Shown here: positions 1 through 6,309 of the stretch, piece by piece
How positions within the stretch are numbered: position 1 is the first letter of the stretch
How the letters are laid out: every line of letters begins with the position of its first letter
From: an uncultured Ruminococcus sp.
GTDB taxonomy: Bacteria > Bacillota > Clostridia > Oscillospirales > Ruminococcaceae
NCBI GenBank assembly: GCA_900541495.1
Contig: UQKC01000065.1
Span: forward strand, 1 to 12,373
Direction: 5' to 3'
Length of the DNA stretch: 12,373 nucleotides
Position numbers and translations under genes: made by a program
The notes under the pieces: generated by a model
The model's database searches: none
What the model saw: the letters and a program-made list of their open reading frames with translations, nothing else
Told to the model about the DNA's origin: nothing

Positions 1-53
1 ACTGCAAAATCTATTTTATTCTGTAAGGTTACTTTCTTCTGTGAATCTTTCAT
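1..53 (-). CDS. cas7c: Cas7c (Csd2) Cascade backbone subunit, N-terminal fragment
   Basis: Only the first 17 codons are present; the gene continues off the left edge. The translation starts MKDSQKKVTLQNKIDFA, and the NKIDFAV-type stretch is the usual start of type I-C Cas7 (Csd2), the protein that polymerises along the crRNA to form the Cascade backbone. The ATG directly follows the cas8c TAA stop with no gap. A perfect AGGAGG (plus-strand cctcct at 62-67) lies 8 nt upstream, inside the last codons of cas8c, so the two genes should be translationally coupled. Position after cas8c is the canonical I-C order, which makes the assignment stronger than the short peptide alone would. cas4, cas1 and cas2 would be expected further left. 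Confidence 0.85.
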   Translation of the reverse strand, partial: MKDSQKKVTLQNKIDFA

Positions 54-434
54 TTAATTATCCTCCTCGTTTTTCTTCATATCTTCATTGAACATTTTTG
101 TCATATAGTGACTGTAACCGAGCAGATATAAATTATCCAGTTTTCTGTCATCGGTATATTCATCTGAACTCATTTTATTCATTATTTCATCTATTCTCTT
201 CAAATATTTTATCTGCCCTGCTCCCAGTTTATCAAGATACGGTGTCAATTTTGTGCGTATAACGCCCCACATTCTGAATGGCCTTTGAGCAAATGCAGCC
301 CAGTATCTTTTAGCATTTGTAGTAGTGTTGTTTCTTTCTTCTTTGCTGTAAGATTCTCCCTCTGCTTTGTCTGCAATTGCAAGCAGACAACCATAAAGAT
401 AGCTTCTGTCATTGTTATTGGGTTCATAAGCCAT
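54..434 (-). CDS. cas11c: Candidate Cas11c small subunit from internal start in cas8c
   Basis: Type I-C systems are known to make a small Cascade subunit, Cas11c (roughly 120 aa), by internal translation initiation within cas8c. Here an in-frame ATG at 434-432 (protein start MAYEPNNNDRSYLYG) is preceded by GGGAGG (plus-strand cctccc at 446-451). This would give a 126-aa product identical to the cas8c C-terminus. The gap of 11 nt between the Shine-Dalgarno and the ATG is long but usable. This is the best internal site I found in the last third of the gene; the ATG about 25 codons upstream (MIRKSIID) has no visible Shine-Dalgarno. The product would pack along the crRNA backbone and stabilise the R-loop. 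The size and position fit the family; that this exact ATG is used is inference. Confidence 0.55.
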   Translation of the reverse strand: MAYEPNNNDRSYLYGCLLAIADKAEGESYSKEERNNTTTNAKRYWAAFAQRPFRMWGVIRTKLTPYLDKLGAGQIKYLKRIDEIMNKMSSDEYTDDRKLDNLYLLGYSHYMTKMFNEDMKKNEEDN

Positions 435-2012
435 AAGATAATCATCCTCCCTATCAATTTTTTCATTATCAATAATGCTTTTGCGTATCATACCGCAGGC
501 AACTGCGATTACTCTGTAAAAATTCGTTTCCTCCTTATATGAATTTGGATTTGAAGCTTTATAATACAAATTCTGCAATATTTGATGCGGAACAGGCTTA
601 TTATAAATAATACATGGCAAAAGTTCCAAAACCGCATTATTTACTATTTCTTCGGGACAGTCTACAATGTACTCTTTATCACTTTTTCTGTTTTCCAATC
701 TTCGTTTCTGTTTATCAGTCTTGATTTCTGTACCAAAAGAATATCTTACTATATCATATACGCTGAATGAACTGATGAGTTTTCCGTTATAGCGATTCCA
801 AGCAGTATGTAAATGCCATTTCTCAATATTTGATAAGTAATCAGCAGAATTCAGTTCTGTATATAATGAAATCGAGATTCTTCCCTGATTTGCAGCATCA
901 AGTCCCATTATCATCACTTTCGTGTTTAAATTAAACTTTTTGCCACACTCAAATATTCGCTTCTTCAACAGCGAACAATACATTTTGCCTGTTGACTTTT
1001 CATCATTGCTACTGTCTTGAAGTTCAATATCCTCTTCATCCCAAAACATATTTGCACTATCAGAACATAACTTAGGCAGCTTTTGAAGCATACTTGCCCA
1101 TACGATCAATGTCATAGAACCAAAATACATTGATTGGCTATCAATAAGCCATCTTAAAGCACAGTGTAATTTTTGCGTTGCTTCATAGCTTATTGACATT
1201 GCCTGTTCCTGATTCTGAAATCTTCCCAAATAAGTAAATCCTTCATTATCATTAGCTGAAAAAATTTTGGCTTTTGCCTCATTTTTTATTATCTGCATTG
1301 GGTATGAAAAAGGCATTGGGAGTTTCTTTCCCAAAACAGAACACACCTGCCAAGAATTTTTATTTACAATGGATTGATTATAATCTGTAAAGCATTTTTG
1401 TAGATCTTTGTTTTTCCAAGTCCTTGACTCTTCCATAATATCATCATATTTAACTATGAACCTAACAAAAGCTTTATCTGCTGCAATGTTTTTTTGACTT
1501 GCAAAATTCTGGCTTGCCATGAGTTTGCCGGTTTTCGGATCTGTTTGCAAAATGCCGCTTTTGATGCAGTCATAAATAACAGTTGATTTTAATAAATAAG
1601 TCAAAACTGCTTTAACAGCCTTATGACTGTATTCGCTGTTATTCCAAGCTTCAAGCTGTTCCATATATAAAGAATGTAAAACCGCAGGATCTTGCTTATC
1701 TTTATTATTGTCATTCGGCTTCTCAGATGAAAACTTTTTAAAATCCCCTGCAATATATTTTAAACAGTCATTTAACGGGTAAGGGGTCGGATTTTTTCCC
1801 GTTCTTGCTTTTCCTGTATCAGGTATCACCGTCTTGGCATTGTCCTTATCCACCGCCGAAGCACCCCTGAATTCGCCGTCCTCGCTGATAGTCACTTCTA
1901 TCTGCGCATTAGCGGTCGAGTGCGCTATCGGGAGCATTTCAGGCTCGCCGTCGGAGAATTTTCTGTCGCTGTTATATTTATATATCTCAAGCAGTTCACT
2001 TGTCCAGCTCAA
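54..2012 (-). CDS. cas8c: Cas8c (Csd1), large subunit of type I-C Cascade
   Basis: This is the large subunit of the type I-C surveillance complex, which in this family recognises the PAM and helps open target DNA. The N-terminal block MSWTSELLEIY, then MLPIAHSTANAQIEVTI (about residues 26-42), the VIPDT region and PYPLNDCLKYIAGDF (about 78-92) are typical Csd1 features. The length of ~652 aa is normal. I chose the TTG at 2012-2010 as start because AGGGGG lies 9 nt upstream and the protein then begins at the family's usual MSWT. The frame stays open to another TTG at 2039, which would add nine residues. The start overlaps the cas5c stop by 17 nt. The first ~72 codons are near 50% GC, whereas most of the rest is about 30%, unlike cas3 and cas5c. 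A hidden internal gene (Cas11c) probably occupies the 3' end. Confidence 0.93.
   Translation of the reverse strand: MSWTSELLEIYKYNSDRKFSDGEPEMLPIAHSTANAQIEVTISEDGEFRGASAVDKDNAKTVIPDTGKARTGKNPTPYPLNDCLKYIAGDFKKFSSEKPNDNNKDKQDPAVLHSLYMEQLEAWNNSEYSHKAVKAVLTYLLKSTVIYDCIKSGILQTDPKTGKLMASQNFASQKNIAADKAFVRFIVKYDDIMEESRTWKNKDLQKCFTDYNQSIVNKNSWQVCSVLGKKLPMPFSYPMQIIKNEAKAKIFSANDNEGFTYLGRFQNQEQAMSISYEATQKLHCALRWLIDSQSMYFGSMTLIVWASMLQKLPKLCSDSANMFWDEEDIELQDSSNDEKSTGKMYCSLLKKRIFECGKKFNLNTKVMIMGLDAANQGRISISLYTELNSADYLSNIEKWHLHTAWNRYNGKLISSFSVYDIVRYSFGTEIKTDKQKRRLENRKSDKEYIVDCPEEIVNNAVLELLPCIIYNKPVPHQILQNLYYKASNPNSYKEETNFYRVIAVACGMIRKSIIDNEKIDREDDYLMAYEPNNNDRSYLYGCLLAIADKAEGESYSKEERNNTTTNAKRYWAAFAQRPFRMWGVIRTKLTPYLDKLGAGQIKYLKRIDEIMNKMSSDEYTDDRKLDNLYLLGYSHYMTKMFNEDMKKNEEDN
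446..451 (-). promoter_or_regulatory. Internal Shine-Dalgarno in cas8c for Cas11c
   Basis: Reading on the minus strand, GGGAGG occurs inside the cas8c frame 11 nt before the in-frame ATG at 434. Such a strong purine match inside a low-GC coding region is unusual, and it sits where Cas11c translation would need to start. Confidence 0.5.
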
Positions 2013-2751
2013 AATTACCGTCCCCCTCAAATTCTTCAAGTCCGATAAAGTTTTCCTTATCCTTTCCGAACGGCTTTATCGGCATTTTCCTTATATGTCG
2101 TGTCACTTCACATTCCTCGGGGCGGATAAAGCTTATCACGCCGTTTTCCATTGTGGGATTCCAGAAGCGCACCGTCATAAGACCCTTATCCTCTTCGCGT
2201 ATTGCCTCATCGGCGTATGTTATCCCATGATAGGTAAGGCTGTACGGGATAGTTCCGCAGTGATCGTAAGCACCTGCTCCCTCGCCGAAAACGCACGGCT
2301 CAACATAGCCTTGGCACTCCCTTGTCCCGAGGAAAATATCACGTCTGCCGCCGCGCTCTATCATTCGCTTTGCGATGTTGTGATGCTTATTGTAATTGTG
2401 GTCAGCTTCAAGCTCCGGACGGTTTTCGTTCCACTCGAAATGCGCCCTGACCTGATAGTGAACATTGTCAAGATATGTATAGTAAGCACGGTCACCAGTT
2501 TTTCTATCCACTTTCACTAAAAGCATACCTTTTCTGACCGTTCTTATCGGGTTGATTATGCGAACTTCGTCAATGATCCAAAAAAATGTCGGTTTCCAAT
2601 AAATGCTATTTGCGATACCTTTCAGCGCTTCATATGTTGGAATAGGGTAACTCGATTTTTCTCCGCCCGGTCGGGTGAGTATGTCGGAAAAAAGAGCATA
2701 TTTTCCGTAAACGGCAAACTCGACCGTGTTATGCTTTTGTTGGTTTTCCAT
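1996..2751 (-). CDS. cas5c: Cas5c (Cas5d), crRNA-processing endoribonuclease of type I-C
   Basis: In type I-C, Cas5 replaces Cas6: it cuts the pre-crRNA at the repeat hairpin and stays on the 5' handle of the crRNA in Cascade. The 251-aa protein shows the Cas5 N-terminus VEFAVYGKYALFSD (9-23), YEALKGIANSIYWKP (40-54), and the strongly conserved KHHNIAKRMIERGGRRDIF (122-140) followed by LGTRECQGYVEP. Tyr51, Lys122 and His123 line up with the Tyr/Lys/His active-site residues described for the Bacillus halodurans enzyme, so it should be catalytically active. A perfect AGGAGG (plus-strand 2761-2766) lies 9 nt before the ATG and overlaps the cas3 TAG stop, indicating coupled translation. Its 3' end overlaps the cas8c start. 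Confidence 0.96.
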   Translation of the reverse strand: MENQQKHNTVEFAVYGKYALFSDILTRPGGEKSSYPIPTYEALKGIANSIYWKPTFFWIIDEVRIINPIRTVRKGMLLVKVDRKTGDRAYYTYLDNVHYQVRAHFEWNENRPELEADHNYNKHHNIAKRMIERGGRRDIFLGTRECQGYVEPCVFGEGAGAYDHCGTIPYSLTYHGITYADEAIREEDKGLMTVRFWNPTMENGVISFIRPEECEVTRHIRKMPIKPFGKDKENFIGLEEFEGDGNFELDK

Positions 2752-2764
2752 TCTATCAGTCCTC

Positions 2765-5107
2765 CTAATATATCAATATGTCCTGCTCTGCGCCCTCGGT
2801 AATGATGCCAAGCTCGCTGTCGTAAAAATTCTTTTCAAGTATCGCCGTGCCGAATTTCGTGCGGTAAATACCATTGCTTTCGTCAAGCTTTCGGCCTGTG
2901 CCGCCATAAACGCTGACGGTGTATTTCTGCGCCTGCTTTGTAAGCTGAACAAGCCCGTTTTCCGCAGTCATCAGCTTTTCGATAAGCTCCTTTGCCTCAT
3001 CATTGTACGGAACAACGATATCCTCGGTGTTATTGTCAATGACAGTAAAAATAGTTCCTGCCGTTCGGAACGCCTGCGAAGTGAATTTGCTTGAAGTTCT
3101 CTCGCTGATCTCATATCGGTTGGTATCGAGCGACAAAAGGTCAATGAGGTTCGTACCAACGCCGTTATCACTCGCTGTATAGCAAAGCTTACCCGATTCG
3201 GTCTGATAAAGCGAACGGAAATACTGCCGAATTGCTTCGTCCGACTGGAGATCGGCATATCTTCCGCTCCCGAGCATTCCCTGCAAAATGCCCTGAGCAT
3301 CTTTTATCTCGGTAAGACTGCCAAGCTTTTCGTTTTTGAATTTTATGATATAAACGGAACAGATACCGTCTGCATCACCGTGACGGTTGCATCGTCCTGC
3401 CGCCTGAACAGCATTGTCCAGTCCTGCCAAGGCTCGCACAACGCATCGGAAAGATATATCAACGCCTGCTTCGATAAGCTGCGTCGTCACGCATATTATG
3501 GGACGCTTTTCATCAAGCTGTTCCCTTATGTGCTTTATTCTGTCACGCCTGTGTTCGGGACACATATTCGTGCTGAGATGTATTATCTCCGCCTCGTCTT
3601 TGCAAAGCTCTTTTATACGCTCGAACATTGCGAGCGCTTCGGACTTCGTATTCACTATAAGAAGCAGATCGCCCGACTCGCGGAATTTTTCCGCACAGAA
3701 TTCAGCCGCTTCATCATAATCCCAGCCGTAAGGGTCGATCTTCGACACGATATCGGTTCGGCGGAACACTTCAAAATCCTTGACGAAGTCACCCGTCATA
3801 CTGTATTTCTCGTCCATTATCACGGGAAATTTCACTTCGTCCATAATGGGCTGAGTTGCCGAACACAATACGACAGTCGAACCGCATATCTGCGTGAGAA
3901 AATTTACGGCGAGGTTCAGCATATTCACGCATTTGAGCGGAACTGCCTGAATCTCATCTATTATTATCACCGCTTTGCCGAGTCTGTGCATACGCCGAAC
4001 CGATGAGGTTTTCGCCGAAAAAAGCGTATTCAAAAACTGTACCATTGTTGTCGCGATAACGGGAGAATCCCAGCGCTCAGTGTGAAGCTCATACTCGCTG
4101 TATTCGTTCTGCTCTGCTTTTTCAAACCGCTCCGCAACAACGTTTGAATGATGCTCGAGGAAGTTTTCTTCGCCCGAAACAGCGCGGAATTCATCACTGT
4201 TCTGCTCGAGAATAGACATAAACGGCGCGATGTAAATTATCTTTTCCATATCGTGACCGATGCAGTATTCTATCGCAAAACGAAGCGAAGAAAGCGTTTT
4301 TCCTCCGCCCGTCGGAACTATCATTCGGCAGACCTTGACATCATTTTTCGCAAATTCCGCACATCGGTCGGAAATGCTTCTCCTCTGCTTTGAAATGGAG
4401 TCATTTTTTCCGTCGAACCTGCTCAAACGCTCCGCAAGGCGAGCTTTCATTTCCGTCCAAAGCCGCTTTTTGTCCACTGATATCTCCGCAGGCTCGCAGG
4501 ACATAAACGAAGCCGTATCTATTCTGTCCGCATCGATAAGCGCCGACTGCAAAATCCGTTCAAGCAAGCCGAGATAAAAGGCGAAATCCTCTTTCCCTTT
4601 TGAAATTTCCTTTATTTCCGCACGAATACGCTTATATTCGTTATCGGCACTTTCAAGCAGTGAAAGCAGCTCTTTTTCGGGAAAAATTTCGTCCGCATTT
4701 TTGCGTATCTCATCGTAAAATTCCGTTTTCCCCGTTCGTTTGAGGAAGTAATCCACTCCGTTCGGTTCGAGCCAGTCATTCAGACCATGATGTGAGATTA
4801 TCGTTCGTGCGATAAGGCGCGAAACGCTGCAAAAACGCTTCGGGTCAGCCTTATCCGCTATTTTGCAAAGATATTTTGCGCCTGCAAAGCTGTGGTCGAT
4901 CTCACCTCTTTTTGTCGAAGATTCGCCCATAATATATCGGCTGAATTTCTCGCAAAGCTTTCCGATATCGTGGAGCAGACCTTGAAGCCGACCGATATTT
5001 TCCGCATCAAAAACGCGCGCGAACTCGGCTGCCATTTCAGCGGTGTTCCTGCAATGCTCCCCGACCGTCTGGATTTTATCATCATTTATGTGTGCCGCAT
5101 AGACCAT
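2765..5107 (-). CDS. cas3: Cas3 HD nuclease/helicase of type I-C CRISPR-Cas
   Basis: Cas3 is recruited by Cascade to an R-loop, nicks the displaced strand with its HD domain and degrades DNA while translocating 3'-5'. The 780-aa protein has the N-terminal HD domain (His18; LLHDIGK at 44-50; IDHSFAGA at 70-77; SHHGLNDW at 105-112; Asp192). A superfamily 2 helicase core follows: Walker A PTGGGKT (265-271), motif II IIDEIQ (382-387), motif III CSATQP (415-420), motif V TTQLIEAGVD (541-550) and motif VI QAAGRCNRHG (568-577). All catalytic motifs appear intact, so this is a full-length nuclease-helicase. It is the first gene of the operon. AAAGGA lies 7 nt before the ATG, and a near-consensus promoter lies about 50 nt further upstream. 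Confidence 0.97.
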   Translation of the reverse strand: MVYAAHINDDKIQTVGEHCRNTAEMAAEFARVFDAENIGRLQGLLHDIGKLCEKFSRYIMGESSTKRGEIDHSFAGAKYLCKIADKADPKRFCSVSRLIARTIISHHGLNDWLEPNGVDYFLKRTGKTEFYDEIRKNADEIFPEKELLSLLESADNEYKRIRAEIKEISKGKEDFAFYLGLLERILQSALIDADRIDTASFMSCEPAEISVDKKRLWTEMKARLAERLSRFDGKNDSISKQRRSISDRCAEFAKNDVKVCRMIVPTGGGKTLSSLRFAIEYCIGHDMEKIIYIAPFMSILEQNSDEFRAVSGEENFLEHHSNVVAERFEKAEQNEYSEYELHTERWDSPVIATTMVQFLNTLFSAKTSSVRRMHRLGKAVIIIDEIQAVPLKCVNMLNLAVNFLTQICGSTVVLCSATQPIMDEVKFPVIMDEKYSMTGDFVKDFEVFRRTDIVSKIDPYGWDYDEAAEFCAEKFRESGDLLLIVNTKSEALAMFERIKELCKDEAEIIHLSTNMCPEHRRDRIKHIREQLDEKRPIICVTTQLIEAGVDISFRCVVRALAGLDNAVQAAGRCNRHGDADGICSVYIIKFKNEKLGSLTEIKDAQGILQGMLGSGRYADLQSDEAIRQYFRSLYQTESGKLCYTASDNGVGTNLIDLLSLDTNRYEISERTSSKFTSQAFRTAGTIFTVIDNNTEDIVVPYNDEAKELIEKLMTAENGLVQLTKQAQKYTVSVYGGTGRKLDESNGIYRTKFGTAILEKNFYDSELGIITEGAEQDILIY

Positions 5108-5160
5108 ATTTCTGTCCTTTGTTAAAATTATACTCTTTATCAGAGAATGATTTTATTTAT

Positions 5161-5189
5161 ATAATAACCTTTTCGACAAAATTTGTCAA
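5161..5189 (-). promoter_or_regulatory. Promoter of the cas operon
   Basis: On the minus strand TTGACA (5189-5184) is followed after exactly 17 nt by TATTAT (5166-5161). This is a near-consensus housekeeping promoter that would start transcription about 45 nt upstream of the cas3 ATG. It is the only strong promoter I see for the cas genes. A 13-nt perfect palindrome overlaps the -35 box. Confidence 0.75.
5175..5187. promoter_or_regulatory. Palindrome over the cas promoter, possible operator
   Basis: GACAAAATTTGTC reads the same on both strands apart from the central base (6-nt arms). It covers four bases of the -35 box and nine bases of the spacer. A dimeric repressor bound here would block RNA polymerase. 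In AT-rich DNA a short palindrome can arise by chance, so the operator role is speculative. Confidence 0.3.
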
Positions 5190-5269
5190 CACACTCCGGT
5201 GAGTAAACATCGTTTTATACAATTTCTGACAATATGATTTATTTATTTTTACAATAAAATTATAAAATA

Positions 5270-5298
5270 TTGACTTTTATTAAACATAGTTGTAAAAT
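5270..5298 (+). promoter_or_regulatory. Promoter of the small membrane protein cassette
   Basis: TTGACT (5270-5275) and TAAAAT (5293-5298) are separated by 17 nt, placing a start site near 5305, about 30 nt before the ATG at 5335. It diverges from the cas promoter across an 80-bp AT-rich spacer that shows no other feature. Confidence 0.65.
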
Positions 5299-5334
5299 AT
5301 TACTATTATACAATACATAAACCGGGGTGTTGAA

Positions 5335-5523
5335 ATGAACAAAAAAATCGAACTTATTTGGCCGTTGAGCCTTATAGTTATATCTCTCGTATCGCTGACG
5401 CTTTCAATATCAAATATAATTGGAGCAGCGCTCCCCTCTGCGGTATCGACAACACTTGGGATCATCGACCTGTGCGCTCTTCCGCTTTTTGTGTATTCTT
5501 CGATAAAGAAATTTAAAAAATAA
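5335..5523 (+). CDS. Small two-helix membrane protein of unknown function
   Basis: I do not recognise this 62-aa protein. It is a real gene by context: a promoter 37 nt upstream, GGGGTG 5 nt before the ATG, and a frame that ends just before the Shine-Dalgarno of a second, related gene. The chain is MNKK, then a hydrophobic helix (about residues 9-31), a short Gly/Ala/Pro/Ser turn (ALPSAVSTT), a second helix (about 41-56) and a basic tail IKKFKK. That predicts an integral membrane hairpin with Lys-rich ends on the cytoplasmic side. It has no Cys-rich, bacteriocin leader or toxin motif that I can name. Its divergent position beside cas3 may be incidental. A broken paralogue follows 18 nt downstream. 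Confidence 0.75.
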   Translation: MNKKIELIWPLSLIVISLVSLTLSISNIIGAALPSAVSTTLGIIDLCALPLFVYSSIKKFKK

Positions 5524-5541
5524 CTGTTTGAGGTGAACACA

Positions 5542-5833
5542 ATGGATAATACTAAACACCAATAAAATACAGGAAAAAATCTGCGCCGAAATCCTATATA
5601 TTCGAGATTGTCGGCTTGATTTTTTCCAAATTTTAAATGGTGTTTAGTATAAAAAGTCCAAATGTAAATATATATGATCTATAAGCTTGCTCACCTTTGT
5701 GTTCGTTTCTGCAAAAATAAATTTCGGAAAAGGTTTTCCCGATCCTGAGCAGTACACTCTTTATATAGTTGATATATTTGCTTTTCTGATAATGATATGC
5801 GCATTGATAAAATATCGGAAAAATCAGCGTTAA
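5542..5833 (+). pseudogene. Broken paralogue of the small two-helix membrane protein
   Basis: GAGGTG sits 6 nt before ATG GAT AAT, a good start, but the frame ends after seven codons inside an inverted-repeat element. Beyond the element (from 5651) one frame reads KKSKCKYI, a TGA stop (5675-5677), then SISLLTFVFVSAKINF and on through a second hydrophobic stretch (VDIFAFLIMICALIK) to a TAA at 5831. Removing 100 bp (a 98-bp element plus a 2-bp AT duplication) joins MDN to KKSKCKYI in frame. Reading the TGA as the Trp of the intact neighbour (LIWPLSL versus YI-stop-SISL) restores a 63-residue protein with the same two-helix layout as the 62-residue upstream protein. It is therefore best read as a tandem duplicate inactivated by insertion plus one nonsense mutation. 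A short product from a downstream start cannot be excluded. Confidence 0.65.
5549..5650. mobile_element. MITE-like element with ~33-bp terminal inverted repeats
   Basis: The ends are a perfect 13-bp inverted repeat: ATACTAAACACCA at 5549-5561 and TGGTGTTTAGTAT at 5638-5650. The match continues inward: 27 of the outer 33 positions are complementary, including a second perfect block GGAAAAAATC. An inner GCCGA/TCGGC pair (5585-5589 and 5611-5615) extends the fold. The element encodes no protein and is too short for a transposase, as expected of a non-autonomous miniature element. TA dinucleotides flank CTAAAC...GTTTAG, which would suit an IS630/Tc1-like mobiliser, but AT at the flank fits the host reading frame better, so the exact borders are unresolved. 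It interrupts the second small membrane protein gene. An alternative is a structured RNA element. Confidence 0.6.
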
Positions 5834-5862
5834 AAAAGCAGCGGCATTTCTGCCGCTGCTTT
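5832..5862 (-). terminator. Convergent Rho-independent terminator
   Basis: A perfect 9-bp stem, GCAGCGGCA (5838-5846) and TGCCGCTGC (5851-5859), closes a 4-nt loop. On the minus strand it lies right after the stop of the giant exoprotein gene and is followed by six T, a textbook terminator. On the plus strand it follows the stop of the broken membrane protein gene with a weaker T-rich tail, so it probably serves both converging transcripts. Confidence 0.9.
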
Positions 5863-5865
5863 GTA

Positions 5866-6309
5866 TTATTTATTGCCTGTGTTTTTGAAACCCGAGATAA
5901 TTGTCTGTTCTGTGCCGTTTTTGCCTGTGAAGGTAAGGTCATTTCCATCGCCCGTGTATGTGAACTTTGCCGTTCCCTTTACAGCGCTCAGGCAGTCAGA
6001 TGTGACATTTTTCAATGTCAGGTTCTTCCTTGCCGAAATTGTAAATGCCTTTGTATTCTTGAGCGTGATGCCCTCGACAGTAAGGTCATAGCTTGGTGAT
6101 ATCGATGAAACATTTACAAGCTGAACAGTATTGCCCGTGCCCTTGATCGTGAGCGAAGCTGCCTTTGCCGGAAGTCTGAACTTTGAAACATAGACATCAT
6201 CGTTAACGGTAACTATGTAATCTTTCTTGAGATCCTTTATCTGTGCGAAGGCTTCTTCGATGGTCGCATAGCTGCCGACAGACTCTCCGTCTTCGGTGAG
6301 AGTTACTGC
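5866..6309 (-). repeat. Shortened C-terminal exoprotein repeat unit 5
   Basis: Residues 1900-2046 (147 aa). It keeps the start of the unit (AVTLTEDGES, YATIEEAFAQI, VYVSKFRLPAKA) and AFTISARKNLTLKN and SAVKGT, but lacks the IPVDT block and the ILW...YGKEI half. It probably acts as the C-terminal cap of the repeat stack. The protein simply ends in a short polar tail with no cell-wall sorting signal. Confidence 0.75.

Noticed and set aside
1834..2520. Plus-strand open frame of 228 codons opposite cas5c and the cas8c start
   Set aside because: It is antisense to clearly recognisable Cas5c; the open frame reflects the higher GC of this stretch, and there are no initiation signals.
3380..4006. 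Plus-strand open frame of 208 codons opposite cas3
   Set aside because: It is fully antisense to the cas3 helicase motifs, has no start signals, and its His/Arg/Tyr-rich translation is typical of a shadow frame.
1..5334. CRISPR array or leader next to the cas genes
   Set aside because: I looked for regularly spaced ~32-36 bp repeats and the usual ATTGAAA-type repeat ends on both strands and saw none; the array should lie beyond the left edge.
5542..5565. Seven-codon ORF (MDNTKHQ) with a good Shine-Dalgarno, which could look like a leader peptide before a hairpin
   Set aside because: The ribosome site and first codons fit better as the start of the broken paralogue; the stop lies inside the inserted element, and no regulated gene follows.
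5866..6309. Cell-wall anchor, dockerin or SLH segment at the exoprotein C-terminus
   Set aside because: The end is a shortened repeat with a polar tail; no LPXTG with hydrophobic helix, no paired calcium-loop dockerin motif and no SLH signature is visible.
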